Counted from the stretch's first letter, positions 1 to 8,532 are shown. The stretch is DNA of 64,000 nucleotides from Eikenella longinqua (GCF_001648355.1 NZ_LXSL01000028.1:268778-332777); one strand, 5' to 3'. The notes: generated from the letters alone by a model not told the origin. Made by a program: numbers and translations.

Positions 1-1
1 C

Positions 2-2011
2 CTCTCCGCCCGCCAAATGCGCGGCCTGATGCACGGCGACACCGTTACCGTGCGCCCCGCCGGCACCGACCGCCGCGGCCGCCGCGAAGGCCAAGTGCTC
101 GATGTGATTGAGCGTGCGCAGAAAACCGTGGTCGGCCGCCTCCTGATGGAGCGCGGCATCGCCATGCTGGTGCCGGAAGACCGCCGCCTGCCCGACAACA
201 TCCTGCTCGAGCCCGATTCGCTGGGCAAAGCCAAGCCCGGCCAAGTCATCGTGGCCGAAATCGACGCCTACCCCGACGCACACCGCCCGGCCGTGGCCAG
301 CGTGGTGGAAATTCTGGGCGATTATGCCGACAGCGGCATGGAAATCGAAATTGCCGTGCGCCAGCACCACCTGCCGCACCAATTCTCCGCCGCCTGCGAA
401 AAAGCCGCTGCCAAAATCCCTTCTGCCGTGCGCAAATCCGACCTCAAAGGCCGCGAAGACCTGCGCGATCTGCCCTTGGTAACGATAGACGGCGAAAGCT
501 CGCGCGATTTCGACGACGCCGTGTACGCCGAAAAACAGGGGCGCAACTTCCGCCTGGTGGTGGCCATTGCCGACGTGAGCCACTATGTGAAGCCGCAAGA
601 CGCAATTGACGCCGACGCGCAAGAACGCGCCACCAGCGTGTATTTCCCGCGCCGCGTGATTCCCATGTTGCCCGAAAGCCTCTCCAACGGCATCTGCTCG
701 CTCAACCCCGACGTAGAGCGGCTGTGCATGGTGTGCGACATGGTGTTCACCTACGCCGGCAACCTCAAATCCTACCGCTTCTACCCCGCCGTGATGCGCT
801 CGCACGCCCGCCTCACCTACACCGAAGTGTGGGATTGGATTGAAAACGGTAGCGGCAACCCGCTCAAACCGCATATCGACACGCTCTACAAGCTCTATCA
901 AATCCTGCTCAAAAAACGCCGCCAGCACGGCGCGATGGAGTTTGAAAGCACCGAAACCGAGATGATTTTCGACAAACAGGGCAAAATCAAACGCATCGTG
1001 CCCGTGGTGCGCAACGAAGCCCACCGCCTGATTGAAGAATGCATGCTCGCCGCCAACGTGTGCGCCGCCGAATTCCTGCTGAAAAACCAGCACCCCGCCC
1101 TCTTCCGCAACCACGCCGGCCCCACCCCCGAAAAACTCGCCACCCTGCGCGAGCAGCTCGGCCTGCTCGGGCTCTCCCTCGGCGGCGGCGACCAGCCCAC
1201 CCCGCTCGACTACGCCGCCCTCTTCGCCCAAACCGCCGAGCGCCCCGACCGCGAGCTGATCCAAGTGATGCTGCTGCGCTCCATGCAGCAGGCCGTGTAC
1301 GAGCCCGGCAACAGCGGCCACTTCGGCCTCGCCTACGCCGCCTACACCCACTTCACCTCCCCCATCCGCCGCTATCCCGACCTGCTCGTGCACCGTGCCA
1401 TCAAAGCCGTGCTTGCAGACCGCCGCTACACCCCCGCCGACAACTGGGGCGCGCTCGGCATCCACAGCTCCCAATGCGAGCGCCGCGCCGACGAAGCCAG
1501 CCGCGACGTGGAAAACTGGCTCAAAACCTACTACATGCAAGACAAAGTGGGCGAAGTGTTCAGCGGCACCGTGAGCGGCATGGCCGGCTTCGGCCTGTTC
1601 GTCACCCTCGACGATATCCACACCGAAGGCCTCGTCCACATCAGCAATTTAGGCGAAGACTATTTCAACTACCGCCCCGAAACCATGAGCATCGAAGGCG
1701 AACGCAGCGGCCTGCGCTTCGGCATAGGCGACAAAGTCGTCGTACAAGTGGCCCGCGCCGACCTCGACACCCGCAAAATCGACCTCTCCCTCATCAGCGG
1801 CGGCAGCCAGCCCGAGCGCAGCGGCAAGACCGCCAAAAGCAAAGCCAAAACCAAGGCCGGCAAAACCAAAGCCGCAGGCAAAGCCCCAAGCAAGCCCGCC
1901 GCCCCGGCCAAGAAAACCCGCAGCCGCAAAAACAGCAGCCAAAGTGCCGCCAAACCCGCCGCTGCGGCCAAGCCCAAGCGCAAACCCCGCTCCCGCAAAA
2001 GCGGCGGCTAG
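2..2011 (+). CDS. rnr: Ribonuclease R, 3' part (5' end outside window)
   Basis: The reading frame is open from the first bases of the window, so the N-terminus is missing; about 669 residues are present and the family is usually 750-850. The RNB catalytic domain is clear: the acidic motif GESSRDFDDAVYAE lies near residue 160 of the visible part, and later RNB motifs such as HFTSPIRRYPD follow. An S1 RNA-binding domain (SGTVSGMAGFGLFVTL) and a lysine/alanine-rich basic tail close the protein. RNase R is a processive 3'-5' exoribonuclease that degrades structured RNA in the cytoplasm. The stop codon TAG runs straight into an imperfect uptake sequence (TAGGCTACCTAA), followed by a perfect inverted pair. 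Confidence 0.96.
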   Translation, partial: LSARQMRGLMHGDTVTVRPAGTDRRGRREGQVLDVIERAQKTVVGRLLMERGIAMLVPEDRRLPDNILLEPDSLGKAKPGQVIVAEIDAYPDAHRPAVASVVEILGDYADSGMEIEIAVRQHHLPHQFSAACEKAAAKIPSAVRKSDLKGREDLRDLPLVTIDGESSRDFDDAVYAEKQGRNFRLVVAIADVSHYVKPQDAIDADAQERATSVYFPRRVIPMLPESLSNGICSLNPDVERLCMVCDMVFTYAGNLKSYRFYPAVMRSHARLTYTEVWDWIENGSGNPLKPHIDTLYKLYQILLKKRRQHGAMEFESTETEMIFDKQGKIKRIVPVVRNEAHRLIEECMLAANVCAAEFLLKNQHPALFRNHAGPTPEKLATLREQLGLLGLSLGGGDQPTPLDYAALFAQTAERPDRELIQVMLLRSMQQAVYEPGNSGHFGLAYAAYTHFTSPIRRYPDLLVHRAIKAVLADRRYTPADNWGALGIHSSQCERRADEASRDVENWLKTYYMQDKVGEVFSGTVSGMAGFGLFVTLDDIHTEGLVHISNLGEDYFNYRPETMSIEGERSGLRFGIGDKVVVQVARADLDTRKIDLSLISGGSQPERSGKTAKSKAKTKAGKTKAAGKAPSKPAAPAKKTRSRKNSSQSAAKPAAAAKPKRKPRSRKSGG

Positions 2012-2024
2012 GCTACCTAAATAA

Positions 2025-2052
2025 AGGCTACCTGAAAAGTTTCAGGTAGCCT
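2025..2052 (+). terminator. Inverted DUS pair after rnr
   Basis: AGGCTACCTGAA and its reverse complement are separated by 4 bases and form a 12 bp stem. The pair sits 14 bases after the rnr stop and is followed by a short T-rich stretch. It probably serves both as an intrinsic terminator and as two uptake sequences. Confidence 0.75.
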
Positions 2053-2078
2053 CTTATCTTATAAACAAATCAACTTAC

Positions 2079-2816
2079 TTATTTAAAACCATAAATTTCT
2101 CTGTGCCGCTGCAAGAATGGTAGATGCTTATTCTTATTCAATTTTCGTAATTTAGCATCCAAGGGAATCGACATTTGCTGTAATAAATATTGATACTCAG
2201 GTTTATATATAATTACTCCCTCATCATCAAAACTAATATACCCAGAATCAAACAGCCTATCCAAATGAGGAGAAAGTAATAAGCCATTAAATGGATTCAC
2301 TTTATCAATTTTATTTGCCTCAGACCAAGGCACAATATGGGAAGCTATTAAAAATCCGCCACTTTTAGGATTTTCTGCCCCCAACACAGCACATTTATTG
2401 TCCCAATATTTCATCAGCTCTTCTCTAAACTTCGCATGGCCAATGCGAGCTTTTGCCATCGCAACGGTATCAATTCCTATTGCAACAGTATCTATAACAC
2501 TTTCTTTTTTTTCATCTTCATCCGAATTTGACAAATCCAAGGCAGTAAATACTACTTTTAACCTATCTGGATTTTCTTCCCATATTGCTTCAATTAATTT
2601 ACTAATATATTTTGGCAGTTGAATTTCTTTACCACTAGAAATAGTTAATCTTTCTTTAAAAATTAACCCAGAAAATTCAACAAAAAATAATCTTTTTGAC
2701 CCATCCTGATAATCTGATTTAATTGGTTCAGGAATTGTCCAGGCATTAAAAGTTGTTTTTCTACATATATCTAGCCAAGACGATTTTGACAGCAAAATTT
2801 GATGCCCTCTTGCCAT
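2079..2816 (-). CDS. HNH endonuclease (HNH_2 type), AT-rich, probably acquired
   Basis: The protein has 245 residues. The start at 2816 is chosen because AAGGAG stands six bases upstream; an ATG eight codons earlier has no such site. The C-terminal half carries an HNH_2-type fold: NKCAVLG, then ASHIVPWSEA, then NPFNGLLLSPHLDRLFDSG, where the histidines and asparagine form the metal-binding nuclease centre. The N-terminal ~140 residues are not recognised. Base composition is strikingly AT-rich compared with neighbours, which suggests horizontal transfer. No methyltransferase or other partner is adjacent. Proteins of this kind include orphan restriction-type or defence nucleases, but the substrate cannot be read from the sequence. 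Confidence 0.85.
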   Translation of the reverse strand: MARGHQILLSKSSWLDICRKTTFNAWTIPEPIKSDYQDGSKRLFFVEFSGLIFKERLTISSGKEIQLPKYISKLIEAIWEENPDRLKVVFTALDLSNSDEDEKKESVIDTVAIGIDTVAMAKARIGHAKFREELMKYWDNKCAVLGAENPKSGGFLIASHIVPWSEANKIDKVNPFNGLLLSPHLDRLFDSGYISFDDEGVIIYKPEYQYLLQQMSIPLDAKLRKLNKNKHLPFLQRHREIYGFK

Positions 2817-2859
2817 GGTAAGCTCCTTCTTAAAAATCAACTGTACAAATAATGATGAG

Positions 2860-2887
2860 AAAGCTGCCTGATTTTTTCAGGTAGCCT
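2860..2887 (-). terminator. Imperfect DUS hairpin between rluF-type gene and HNH gene
   Basis: A perfect uptake sequence at 2876-2887 faces a degenerate one (AAGCTGCCTGA) across five bases. On the minus strand this folds into an 11 bp stem with one G-U pair and one mismatch, just past the end of the pseudouridine synthase gene. Confidence 0.5.
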
Positions 2888-2900
2888 CTTCCCGTTTGCG

Positions 2901-3641
2901 CTAAAACCGCTCGTGCGGCGCCAGATAGCGCCACTGCCCCGGCGGCAACGCGCCGAGTTTCACCCTGCCGATGCGGATGCGTTTGAGCCCCACCACGCGC
3001 AGCCCCACCAGCTCGCACATGCGGCGGATTTGCCGCTTCTTGCCCTGTTTCAACACAAAGCGCAGCTGGTCTTGGTTTTGCCACGACACCTTGGCCGGGC
3101 GCAGCGCCTCGCCGTCGAGCTTCAGGCCGTGGTTGAGCAGGCGCAGGCCTTCTTCCGACAGCGTGCCCTTCACGCGCACCAGATATTCTTTTTCCACCCC
3201 GCTGTTTTCGCCAATCAGGCTTTTGGCCACGCGCCCGTCTTGCGTGAGCACGAGCAGCCCGACCGAATCGATATCCAGCCGGCCGGCCGGGGCGAGGCCT
3301 TGGCGATGCGCCGCTTTGAATTTTTGCGGGCTGCGGTCTTCCGGCCAATGGTTGGCTTCGGTGATCAGCTCGGCGGCGCTGCGGTAGCCCTTTTCGGCCT
3401 GCCCGCTCACAAAGCCCACGGGCTTGTGCAGCAGGATGGTTACGCGGCCGGCCTGCGCTTCATGCGCGGCGCGGTGCAGCTCGATGCGGTCGCCCGCGCC
3501 CACCTTTTGGCCGAGCACGGCTTTTTCGCCGTTCACGCTCACCCAGCCGCGCTCGATATAGGCATCGGCTTCGCGGCGGGAACAGAGACCGAGCTCGGCC
3601 ATGCGTTTGGAAAGGCGGACGGTGTTGTCTTGGGTGGTCAT
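2901..3641 (-). CDS. rluF: RsuA/RluB-family 23S rRNA pseudouridine synthase, RluF-like
   Basis: The protein has 246 residues. An N-terminal S4 RNA-binding domain ([25 protein letters not shown], positions about 8-32) is followed by the synthase domain with the catalytic-aspartate motif [14 protein letters not shown] near residue 120. The conserved [11 protein letters not shown] motif lies near 200. Enzymes of this family isomerise a uridine of ribosomal RNA to pseudouridine. Overall order and the S4 domain match RluF (23S U2604), but RluB/RluE-like specificity cannot be excluded by eye. The gene stands alone. Confidence 0.85.
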   Translation of the reverse strand: MTTQDNTVRLSKRMAELGLCSRREADAYIERGWVSVNGEKAVLGQKVGAGDRIELHRAAHEAQAGRVTILLHKPVGFVSGQAEKGYRSAAELITEANHWPEDRSPQKFKAAHRQGLAPAGRLDIDSVGLLVLTQDGRVAKSLIGENSGVEKEYLVRVKGTLSEEGLRLLNHGLKLDGEALRPAKVSWQNQDQLRFVLKQGKKRQIRRMCELVGLRVVGLKRIRIGRVKLGALPPGQWRYLAPHERF

Positions 3642-3670
3642 ATTCGTTTCTTTTTTAGGCAGATGTTAAT

Positions 3671-3707
3671 TTCAGGCAGCCTGCTTGGCGTGAGAAAGCT
3701 ACCTGAA
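3671..3707. repeat. Two divergent uptake-sequence variants
   Basis: TTCAGGCAGCCT (the complement reads AGGCTGCCTGAA, identical to the Simonsiella-type dialect) at 3671-3682 faces AAGCTACCTGAA at 3696-3707. Together they make an imperfect hairpin upstream of the rluF-like gene. Confidence 0.6.
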
Positions 3708-3757
3708 AAATAGGAATGGCAGGCCAAGCGGTTTTCAACTTCGCAGAAACTCAGCCT

Positions 3758-3864
3758 TATAGCGAATCAAATTGGCTTTCGATACCAGGCAGCGAGCCGC
3801 AGACAGTACAGAAGTACGGCAAAGCGAGCTAACGCCGTAGCGAAAGTTAAATTGGTTCGCTATA
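3758..3864 (+). repeat. Correia-like miniature element, copy 1 (GCGAA-type ends)
   Basis: This 107 bp element has terminal inverted repeats TATAGCGAATCAA / TTGGTTCGCTATA. Its core, GGCAGCGAGCCGCAGACAGTAC, an AGTACGGCA segment and GCGAGCTAACGCCGTAGCG, is shared with six other copies in the window. Length, TA ends and core resemble the internally deleted (~105 bp) form of neisserial Correia elements. It has no coding capacity. Confidence 0.85.
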
Positions 3865-3882
3865 GCTTAGCCAAACATCGCT

Positions 3883-3916
3883 TTCAGGTAGCCTCGCAGG
3901 CAAGAGGCTACCTGAA
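3883..3916 (-). terminator. Inverted DUS pair after DUF1287 gene
   Basis: A perfect DUS in each orientation (3883-3894 and 3905-3916) is separated by 10 bases, giving a strong stem downstream of the minus-strand DUF1287 gene. Confidence 0.65.
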
Positions 3917-3947
3917 AAACAGCATCAGGCTTGGTCGCGCCGACACT

Positions 3948-4631
3948 TCACGGCGCCACATTGGCGGGCTGCCTGAAATGGCCAACGATTTCGTGGCGGA
4001 ACAGGATGTCCTCTTCGCGCGTGCCTGCGCCGATATTATGGATAATCAACGGTATATCACCATGTTTGCGGTCGGATACGATGCCGATGTGCGGCAGCCC
4101 GCTGCCCGCCAACCGCCAGGTAACAATGTCGCCAGCGCGGTATCCGTCTTGCGCCGCCCAGCCGTGCCGCGCGAAATAAACCTCCAGATTCGGCACGCGG
4201 CGGTGATCGATATTCGGGTCGGGGCGTTTCAGCCCCCAGCGGTTCGGGTAGGCGGAAAAATTCGCTTTCATGTCTTGGTGAACCAGCTGCTGCAAGTCTA
4301 TGCTTTGCTGCCGCAGTGCGCGAATCACCACATCGGAGCACACGCCTTTTGCTATCGGCACATCGCCCATCGGATAATCCAGCGCAGTATAGGCGGGGTC
4401 GTAGCGCACGGTTTGGCCGATTTGGCTGCGGGCGGCGCGGACGATGGGCGGCGCCTTATCCGCGTTGCCGACCTGTGCCGATGCGGGCGGCGGCATGGTT
4501 TCAGGCAGCCGAACAGCTTGGGCGCGGTCGGCGGGATTATGCGGCGTGCGGGAGGTGTTCGCAAAATAAGCGGCAGAGAGGGCAATGGCAATCAGGGAGG
4601 CGGCGAAGCCAACGCGGCAGAGCAAACGCAT
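3948..4631 (-). CDS. DUF1287 family exported protein
   Basis: The protein has 227 residues. An N-terminal hydrophobic segment (residues about 8-25) acts as a signal anchor or signal peptide. The body matches the DUF1287 (YijF-type) family: AARSQIGQTVRYDPAY, then GVCSDVVIRALR with the conserved cysteine, then DPNIDHRRVPNLEVYF, and GDIVTWRL...LPHIGIVSD near the end. The family is thought to be distantly related to NlpC/P60-like cysteine hydrolases, so a periplasmic cell-wall role is plausible but unproven. AAGGA lies at a good distance before the start. Confidence 0.8.
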   Translation of the reverse strand: MRLLCRVGFAASLIAIALSAAYFANTSRTPHNPADRAQAVRLPETMPPPASAQVGNADKAPPIVRAARSQIGQTVRYDPAYTALDYPMGDVPIAKGVCSDVVIRALRQQSIDLQQLVHQDMKANFSAYPNRWGLKRPDPNIDHRRVPNLEVYFARHGWAAQDGYRAGDIVTWRLAGSGLPHIGIVSDRKHGDIPLIIHNIGAGTREEDILFRHEIVGHFRQPANVAP

Positions 4632-4687
4632 AACACAAATCCTTAAAATCGGCCGTTCAAGGCGAAGGCAAGCTGTCGCGTGAGAAC

Positions 4688-4748
4688 AGGCTACCTGAAA
4701 ACGACGTTGCCGCAGGCAGCAGAGTTTCTGCGAAGCTTCAACGAAGTT
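4688..4748 (+). repeat. DUS-linked TTTCTGCGAAGC repeat, diverged copy
   Basis: A perfect DUS at 4688-4699 is followed by AACGACGTTG, GCAGCAGAG and TTTCTGCGAAGCTTC. This is the same order as the 61 bp repeat flanking mdh (13735 and 14871), with substitutions in the middle. Confidence 0.6.
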
Positions 4749-4785
4749 AAACCATATCGGCTTTGCCCAGCCGAGCTATTTATTT

Positions 4786-5565
4786 TCAGCCAGCCTCTTC
4801 GGGGTGCCGGGCAAACCAGTCGCGCACGCGCTGCAAGTCTTCGGCGGTGTCCACACCGGCGGCGGGGGCATTGTCGCACACGGTTACGGCAATCTTGCCG
4901 CCGTGCCACAACACGCGCAGCTGCTCCAGCGATTCGATCTCTTCCAGCGGCGAGGGCGGCAGGCCGACGTATTGGTGCAAAAAGCCGACGCGGTAGGCAT
5001 ACAGGCCGATGTGGCGCAGCGGGGCGTAGCCTTCGGGCAGCGCGGTTGGCTTGCCGGCGAAGGCGTCGCGCGGCCAGGCGATGGGGGCGCGGCTGAAATA
5101 GAGGGCGTTGCGCCGCTGGTCGAGCACCACTTTCACGCAGTTGGGATTGAGAAACTCGGCGGCATCGGCAATCGGGTGGGCGGCGGTGGCCATTTGCGCG
5201 CTGCCGCTGCCGAGCAGATCGGCGGTGCGGTTGATGAGGGCGGGGTCGATCAGCGGCTCGTCGCCCTGCACGTTGACGGCGATGTCTTCGTCGGCCATGC
5301 CCAAGAGCAGGGCGGCTTCGGCCAGGCGGGCGGTGCCGCTGGCGTGCTGTTTGCCGGTGAGCACGGCTTCGATGCCGTATTCGGAGCAGGCGGCGGCGAT
5401 GGCGGCGTGGTCGGTGGCCACCACCACGCGCTGCGCTTCACTCAGCCTGGCGCGTTCGGCCACGCGCACCACCATGGGCTTGCCGGCAATCTCTGCCAGG
5501 GCTTTTTCAGGTAGCCTGCTGGAGGCGAGGCGGGCGGGAATGATGACGGTAAACGGGGTGCTCAT
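4786..5565 (-). CDS. kdsB: 3-deoxy-manno-octulosonate cytidylyltransferase (CMP-KDO synthetase)
   Basis: The protein has 259 residues, close to the family length. It transfers CMP to KDO, the activated sugar for the LPS inner core, in the cytoplasm. Visible motifs are [15 protein letters not shown] (positions 9-23), VATDH near 50, NVQGDEPLI near 99 and [12 protein letters not shown] near 190. The start overlaps the stop of the upstream Trm112-like gene (ATGA), indicating translational coupling. An uptake sequence at 5506-5517 encodes R-L-P-E at residues 17-20; family members normally have glycine where this protein has glutamate. Confidence 0.96.
   Translation of the reverse strand: MSTPFTVIIPARLASSRLPEKALAEIAGKPMVVRVAERARLSEAQRVVVATDHAAIAAACSEYGIEAVLTGKQHASGTARLAEAALLLGMADEDIAVNVQGDEPLIDPALINRTADLLGSGSAQMATAAHPIADAAEFLNPNCVKVVLDQRRNALYFSRAPIAWPRDAFAGKPTALPEGYAPLRHIGLYAYRVGFLHQYVGLPPSPLEEIESLEQLRVLWHGGKIAVTVCDNAPAAGVDTAEDLQRVRDWFARHPEEAG
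5506..5517 (-). repeat. DUS inside kdsB nucleotide-binding loop
   Basis: A perfect uptake sequence reads AGG CTA CCT GAA in frame (R-L-P-E), within the conserved SRLPGK-type loop of kdsB. Confidence 0.9.
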
Positions 5566-5744
5566 GCGTGCAATTCTTCGTCGGTGAGGGGGCGGGCTTC
5601 TTGCTCCAGCATCACGGGTATGCCGTCACGGATGGGGAAGGCGAGCCGGGCTTGGCGGCTCCACAGCTCTTGGCGCGCGGCATGGTATTCGAGCGGGCTT
5701 TTGGTGAGCGGGCAAACGAGGATGTCGAGGTATTTTTTGTCCAT
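5562..5744 (-). CDS. Trm112/YcaR-like small protein
   Basis: This 60-residue protein starts [20 protein letters not shown] and ends with [20 protein letters not shown], the hallmark pattern of the Trm112/UPF0434 (YcaR) family. The usual second cysteine of the family's CP..K..L motif region is not evident, so metal binding is uncertain. It lies between lpxK (upstream, with one gene between) and kdsB, as ycaR does in E. coli. Its TGA overlaps the ATG of kdsB. The longer open frame upstream of 5744 is out of context and is not used. Confidence 0.88.
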   Translation of the reverse strand: MDKKYLDILVCPLTKSPLEYHAARQELWSRQARLAFPIRDGIPVMLEQEARPLTDEELHA

Positions 5745-5794
5745 GATGGTTCTCTGGTGTGGGAGGGATGGCGTGTTTTCAGGTAGCCTCAAGT

Positions 5795-6205
5795 TTACCA
5801 AAACGGCGCGGGCAGTTTGCGCGAACAAAAATGCACGCCCGGGGCGCGGAAGCAAACGTAGCGGGCGGCGGCGCCGTCGGCGGCCAGGCGGCGGAAGGCG
5901 CGGCTGCGGTAATACACGGTAAGCGGCTGCCCTTGGTAGCTCGGCTGCCAGCTTTGGCGCTCGGCGTCGTAGTCGGCGGAAAACTGGTAGCTGCGGCTGC
6001 CGATTTGGTAGCGGAGCGAGCGGGTGTCGGGCAAGTTCGGGCGCGGCGCGGAATCCACCGCTTCGGCGCGGCAAGGGCGGGCGGGGCCGATTTTGCCGCG
6101 GGCGGCTACCTGAAAGCATTGCGTGTTACGGCTTTGCGGGATGTCGGCCAGCGCGGGCAGCGGCAGCAGGCAGGCCAGGGCGAGCAGGGTAAGGGCTTGG
6201 CGCAT
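5795..6205 (-). CDS. Hypothetical exported protein
   Basis: The protein has 136 residues and a clear signal peptide ([20 protein letters not shown], cleavage after about residue 20), with AAGGAAGA before the start. The mature part contains four cysteines that could form two disulphides ([26 protein letters not shown]). I recognise no family. It sits between lpxK and the Trm112-like gene on the same strand, probably in the same transcript. A variant uptake sequence (CGGCTACCTGAA, 6103-6114) encodes the QVAA stretch. Confidence 0.7.
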   Translation of the reverse strand: MRQALTLLALACLLPLPALADIPQSRNTQCFQVAARGKIGPARPCRAEAVDSAPRPNLPDTRSLRYQIGSRSYQFSADYDAERQSWQPSYQGQPLTVYYRSRAFRRLAADGAAARYVCFRAPGVHFCSRKLPAPFW

Positions 6206-6237
6206 AAATCTTCCTTTTGGTTTGGCGGCTGGCTGTT

Positions 6238-6274
6238 TTCAGGTAGCCTTGAGTGATATTGGAGGCTACCTGAA
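6238..6274 (-). terminator. Inverted DUS pair between lpxK and exported-protein gene
   Basis: Perfect uptake sequences at 6238-6249 and 6263-6274 point at each other and form a 12 bp stem on the transcript running from lpxK into the next gene. It may attenuate downstream expression. Confidence 0.6.
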
Positions 6275-6338
6275 AAATAATTCGCATGGCGTGCCGCCTT
6301 TGGTTTGCCGCCCTCTCTTATGGAGAGCGGATAAAGTT

Positions 6339-6350
6339 TTCAGGTAGCCT
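6339..6350 (-). repeat. DUS providing the lpxK stop codon
   Basis: The uptake sequence reads A-GGCTACCTGA-A, with GCT ACC TGA in the lpxK frame, so the protein ends Ala-Thr-stop. Confidence 0.9.
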
Positions 6351-7371
6351 CAATCAAGCCGGGCAGGCAGCGGCGGATTATGGCCTGCACCAATTCTTCC
6401 GGCAATTCGGCGCGCACGGGCAGCACCCACACTTCCCGCGCGGTATCGGCGGCGAGCTTCACCGCGTCTTTTTCGGTCACGATGTAGCTGTCAGCCTCGG
6501 GAAGCCCGGCAACCTGCCAGGCGGCGTGGTCGGGCAGCGCGATGTGTTGCACAGGCTCGATGCCCAGCCGCGACAGCTCGGCAAAGAAACGCTCGGGCTT
6601 GGCAATGGCGGCGGCGGCAATCACGCGGCGGTTTTTCAGGTAGCCTGCCGGCAGCAGCTCGTGCGGGCGGTGCAGGCGGTAAATATTCCCGCATTGCAGG
6701 CAGCTGCGGCACAGCAGCACTTCGGGCGGCAGCCGCCAATCCGGCGCGGGGCTCTCGGGCGTGCTGTTGGCCAGCAGCACGGCGTTTACGCTTTCCAGCC
6801 GCTGCAAGGGCTCGCGCAAATTGCCGTGCGGCAGCAAATCCAACCGCCGCCCCACTTCGGCGGCGGGGAACACGGCCAGCTCGAAATCGCGTTGCAGGGC
6901 GTAGTGTTGCAGGCCGTCGTCGGCAATGATGATTTGCACTTCGGGGTGCGCGGCCAAAAGCGCCCTGCCCGCTTCGGCGCGGCGGCTGCCCACGGCGGCG
7001 GGGGCGCCGGTGCTGCGGTGCAGCAGCAATGGTTCGTCGCCGGCTTGGGCGGCGGTGCTTTCGTTAGTCAAAACGTGCACGCCGCGCCCGGTGCGCCCGT
7101 AGCCGCGGCTGATGATGCCGGGGCGGATGCCGCGCTCTTGCAAGGCGCGCGCCAAGGCCTGCACCACGGGCGTTTTGCCGCTGCCGCCAGCTTGGATGTT
7201 GCCCACCACCACCACGGGCACGGGCAGCTTTTCGCTGGGTTTCCGGCCTTTCAGGTAGCCTTCGCGCCGCCGCGCCGCCAATACGCCAAACAGCCGCGCC
7301 AAAGGCCGCAATAGCGGCGTGAGCAGCGGGTTGGGCTTGCGCCAGTGGCGTTCGATTAGGCGGTGCAGCAT
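6340..7371 (-). CDS. lpxK: Tetraacyldisaccharide 4'-kinase
   Basis: The protein has 343 residues. It phosphorylates the 4' position of the lipid A precursor at the inner membrane. The N-terminus is hydrophobic and basic (membrane association), followed by the P-loop VGNIQAGGSGKTP (about residues 57-69) and the RGYGR motif; DDGLQH and NLREPLQRL further on are typical of LpxK. Three uptake sequences touch the gene: 7250-7261 and 6635-6646 each encode GYLK, and 6339-6350 supplies the last residues and the stop (GCT ACC TGA). folA lies directly upstream and the kdsB group downstream. Confidence 0.96.
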   Translation of the reverse strand: MLHRLIERHWRKPNPLLTPLLRPLARLFGVLAARRREGYLKGRKPSEKLPVPVVVVGNIQAGGSGKTPVVQALARALQERGIRPGIISRGYGRTGRGVHVLTNESTAAQAGDEPLLLHRSTGAPAAVGSRRAEAGRALLAAHPEVQIIIADDGLQHYALQRDFELAVFPAAEVGRRLDLLPHGNLREPLQRLESVNAVLLANSTPESPAPDWRLPPEVLLCRSCLQCGNIYRLHRPHELLPAGYLKNRRVIAAAAIAKPERFFAELSRLGIEPVQHIALPDHAAWQVAGLPEADSYIVTEKDAVKLAADTAREVWVLPVRAELPEELVQAIIRRCLPGLIEAT

Positions 7372-7395
7372 GTTCGGGCGGCCTCTTGAGCTTTT

Positions 7396-7896
7396 TCAGG
7401 TAGCCTGCGGCACGCGGCGGTAGTGCGCGAAATCGAAGCGGATGCCGTTGGCGGCGGCGGTGTGGCTACTGCGTTCGGCTTCCTGCCAATCGGCGGCATT
7501 CAAGGCGGGAAAGAAGGCGTCGCCATCAATGGTGAGCCGCACTTCGGTGAGGCGCAGGTCGGTGGCCAGCGGCAGAGCTTGGGTGTAAATCTGCGCGCCG
7601 CCCATGATGATGATTTCGGGCGCGTCGGCCAGCATGGCAAGCGCGTCGGCCAGGCTGGCGGCCCGCTCGGCGCCTTCGGCCTGCCAGCCGCCCTGGCGGG
7701 TGATCACGATGTTGCGGCGGCCGGGCAGCGGCTTTTTGGGCAGCGAATCCCAGGTTTTGCGCCCCATCACCACGGGCTTGCCCAGGGTGTAGCGTTTGAA
7801 AAAGGCGAAGTCTTCGGCAATGTGCCAGGGCATGGCGTTGCCGCTGCCGATGCAGCCGTTATCGGCCACGGCGGCGATGAGGGTGATGGTTTGCAT
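7396..7896 (-). CDS. folA: Dihydrofolate reductase
   Basis: The protein has 166 residues. It reduces dihydrofolate to tetrahydrofolate with NADPH. Visible motifs are IAAVADNGCIGSGNAMPWHIAEDFAFFK (substrate loop with catalytic acidic residue near 27-29), VVMGRKTWDSLP and IIMGGAQIYTQAL. The stop codon lies in an uptake sequence (7395-7406), again giving Ala-Thr-stop. Another uptake sequence (7900-7911) ends four bases before the start codon, where a ribosome binding site would be expected, and no good Shine-Dalgarno sequence is visible. Confidence 0.96.
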   Translation of the reverse strand: MQTITLIAAVADNGCIGSGNAMPWHIAEDFAFFKRYTLGKPVVMGRKTWDSLPKKPLPGRRNIVITRQGGWQAEGAERAASLADALAMLADAPEIIIMGGAQIYTQALPLATDLRLTEVRLTIDGDAFFPALNAADWQEAERSSHTAAANGIRFDFAHYRRVPQAT

Positions 7897-7982
7897 GGGA
7901 GGCTACCTGAAAATAGGGGCAAAACGCCGCCATTGTAACGCAAGCCTCCCGCCTTCACAGCCCCAAAACGCGCGCTTTGGTG

Positions 7983-7988
7983 TAAAAT
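7983..7988 (+). promoter_or_regulatory. Possible -10 box for ribH
   Basis: TAAAAT preceded by TTGGTG resembles a sigma-70 -10 element about 60 bases before ribH. No convincing -35 box is seen. Confidence 0.35.
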
Positions 7989-8046
7989 CCGCTTCCTTTG
8001 CGGCGCATGCCGCTTTTGCTTATTTCACTACAACGGAGCAGCGGAC

Positions 8047-8532
8047 ATGACCATCATTCCCCCCGACCACCAAGGCGCCGGCCTGCGCATCGGCATCATC
8101 CAAGCGCGTTTTTCCAACGAAATCGGCAGCGCCATGCTGGAAGTGTGCACCCAAAAACTGGTTGAGCTGGGCGTGCCCGACGGCAACATCACCATCGCCA
8201 CCGTGCCCGGCGCGCTGGAAGTGCCGCTGGCGCTGCAAAACATGGCACAGTCGCACAGCTTCGACGCACTGGTGGCGCTCGGCGCGGTGATTCGCGGCGA
8301 AACCTACCATTTCGAGCTGGTATCCAACGAATCCGCCGCCGGCATCAGCCGCGTGGGGTTGGATTTCAACATCCCCGTTGCCAACGCCATCCTCACCACC
8401 GAAAACGACGAACAGGCCCACGCGCGCATCCAAAGCAAAGCCGCCGAAGCCGCCATCGTGGCCGTGGAATGCGCCAACCTGCTGCGCCGCCTCAACCCCG
8501 CCGGCAGTGAGCTGCCCGACGCCCTCGTTTAA
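8047..8532 (+). CDS. ribH: 6,7-dimethyl-8-ribityllumazine synthase
   Basis: The protein has 161 residues. It condenses the pyrimidine and butanone-phosphate precursors in the penultimate step of riboflavin synthesis and assembles into an icosahedral shell. Typical motifs are GIIQARFSNEI near residue 17, TVPGALEVPLAL near 57, ALGAVIRGETYHFE near 80 and the end of the helix with GIS...VANAILTTENDEQA. CGGAG precedes the start. It is followed after 37 bases by nusB, the usual ribH-nusB pair. Confidence 0.97.
   Translation: MTIIPPDHQGAGLRIGIIQARFSNEIGSAMLEVCTQKLVELGVPDGNITIATVPGALEVPLALQNMAQSHSFDALVALGAVIRGETYHFELVSNESAAGISRVGLDFNIPVANAILTTENDEQAHARIQSKAAEAAIVAVECANLLRRLNPAGSELPDALV

Noticed and set aside
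1039..2049. A 336-codon frame overlapping rnr
   Set aside because: Arginine- and proline-rich shadow of the rnr frame, with no ribosome site or motif.
3758..3864. CRISPR or tandem repeat array
   Set aside because: The repeats are single dispersed elements with terminal inverted repeats, not regularly spaced units with spacers.
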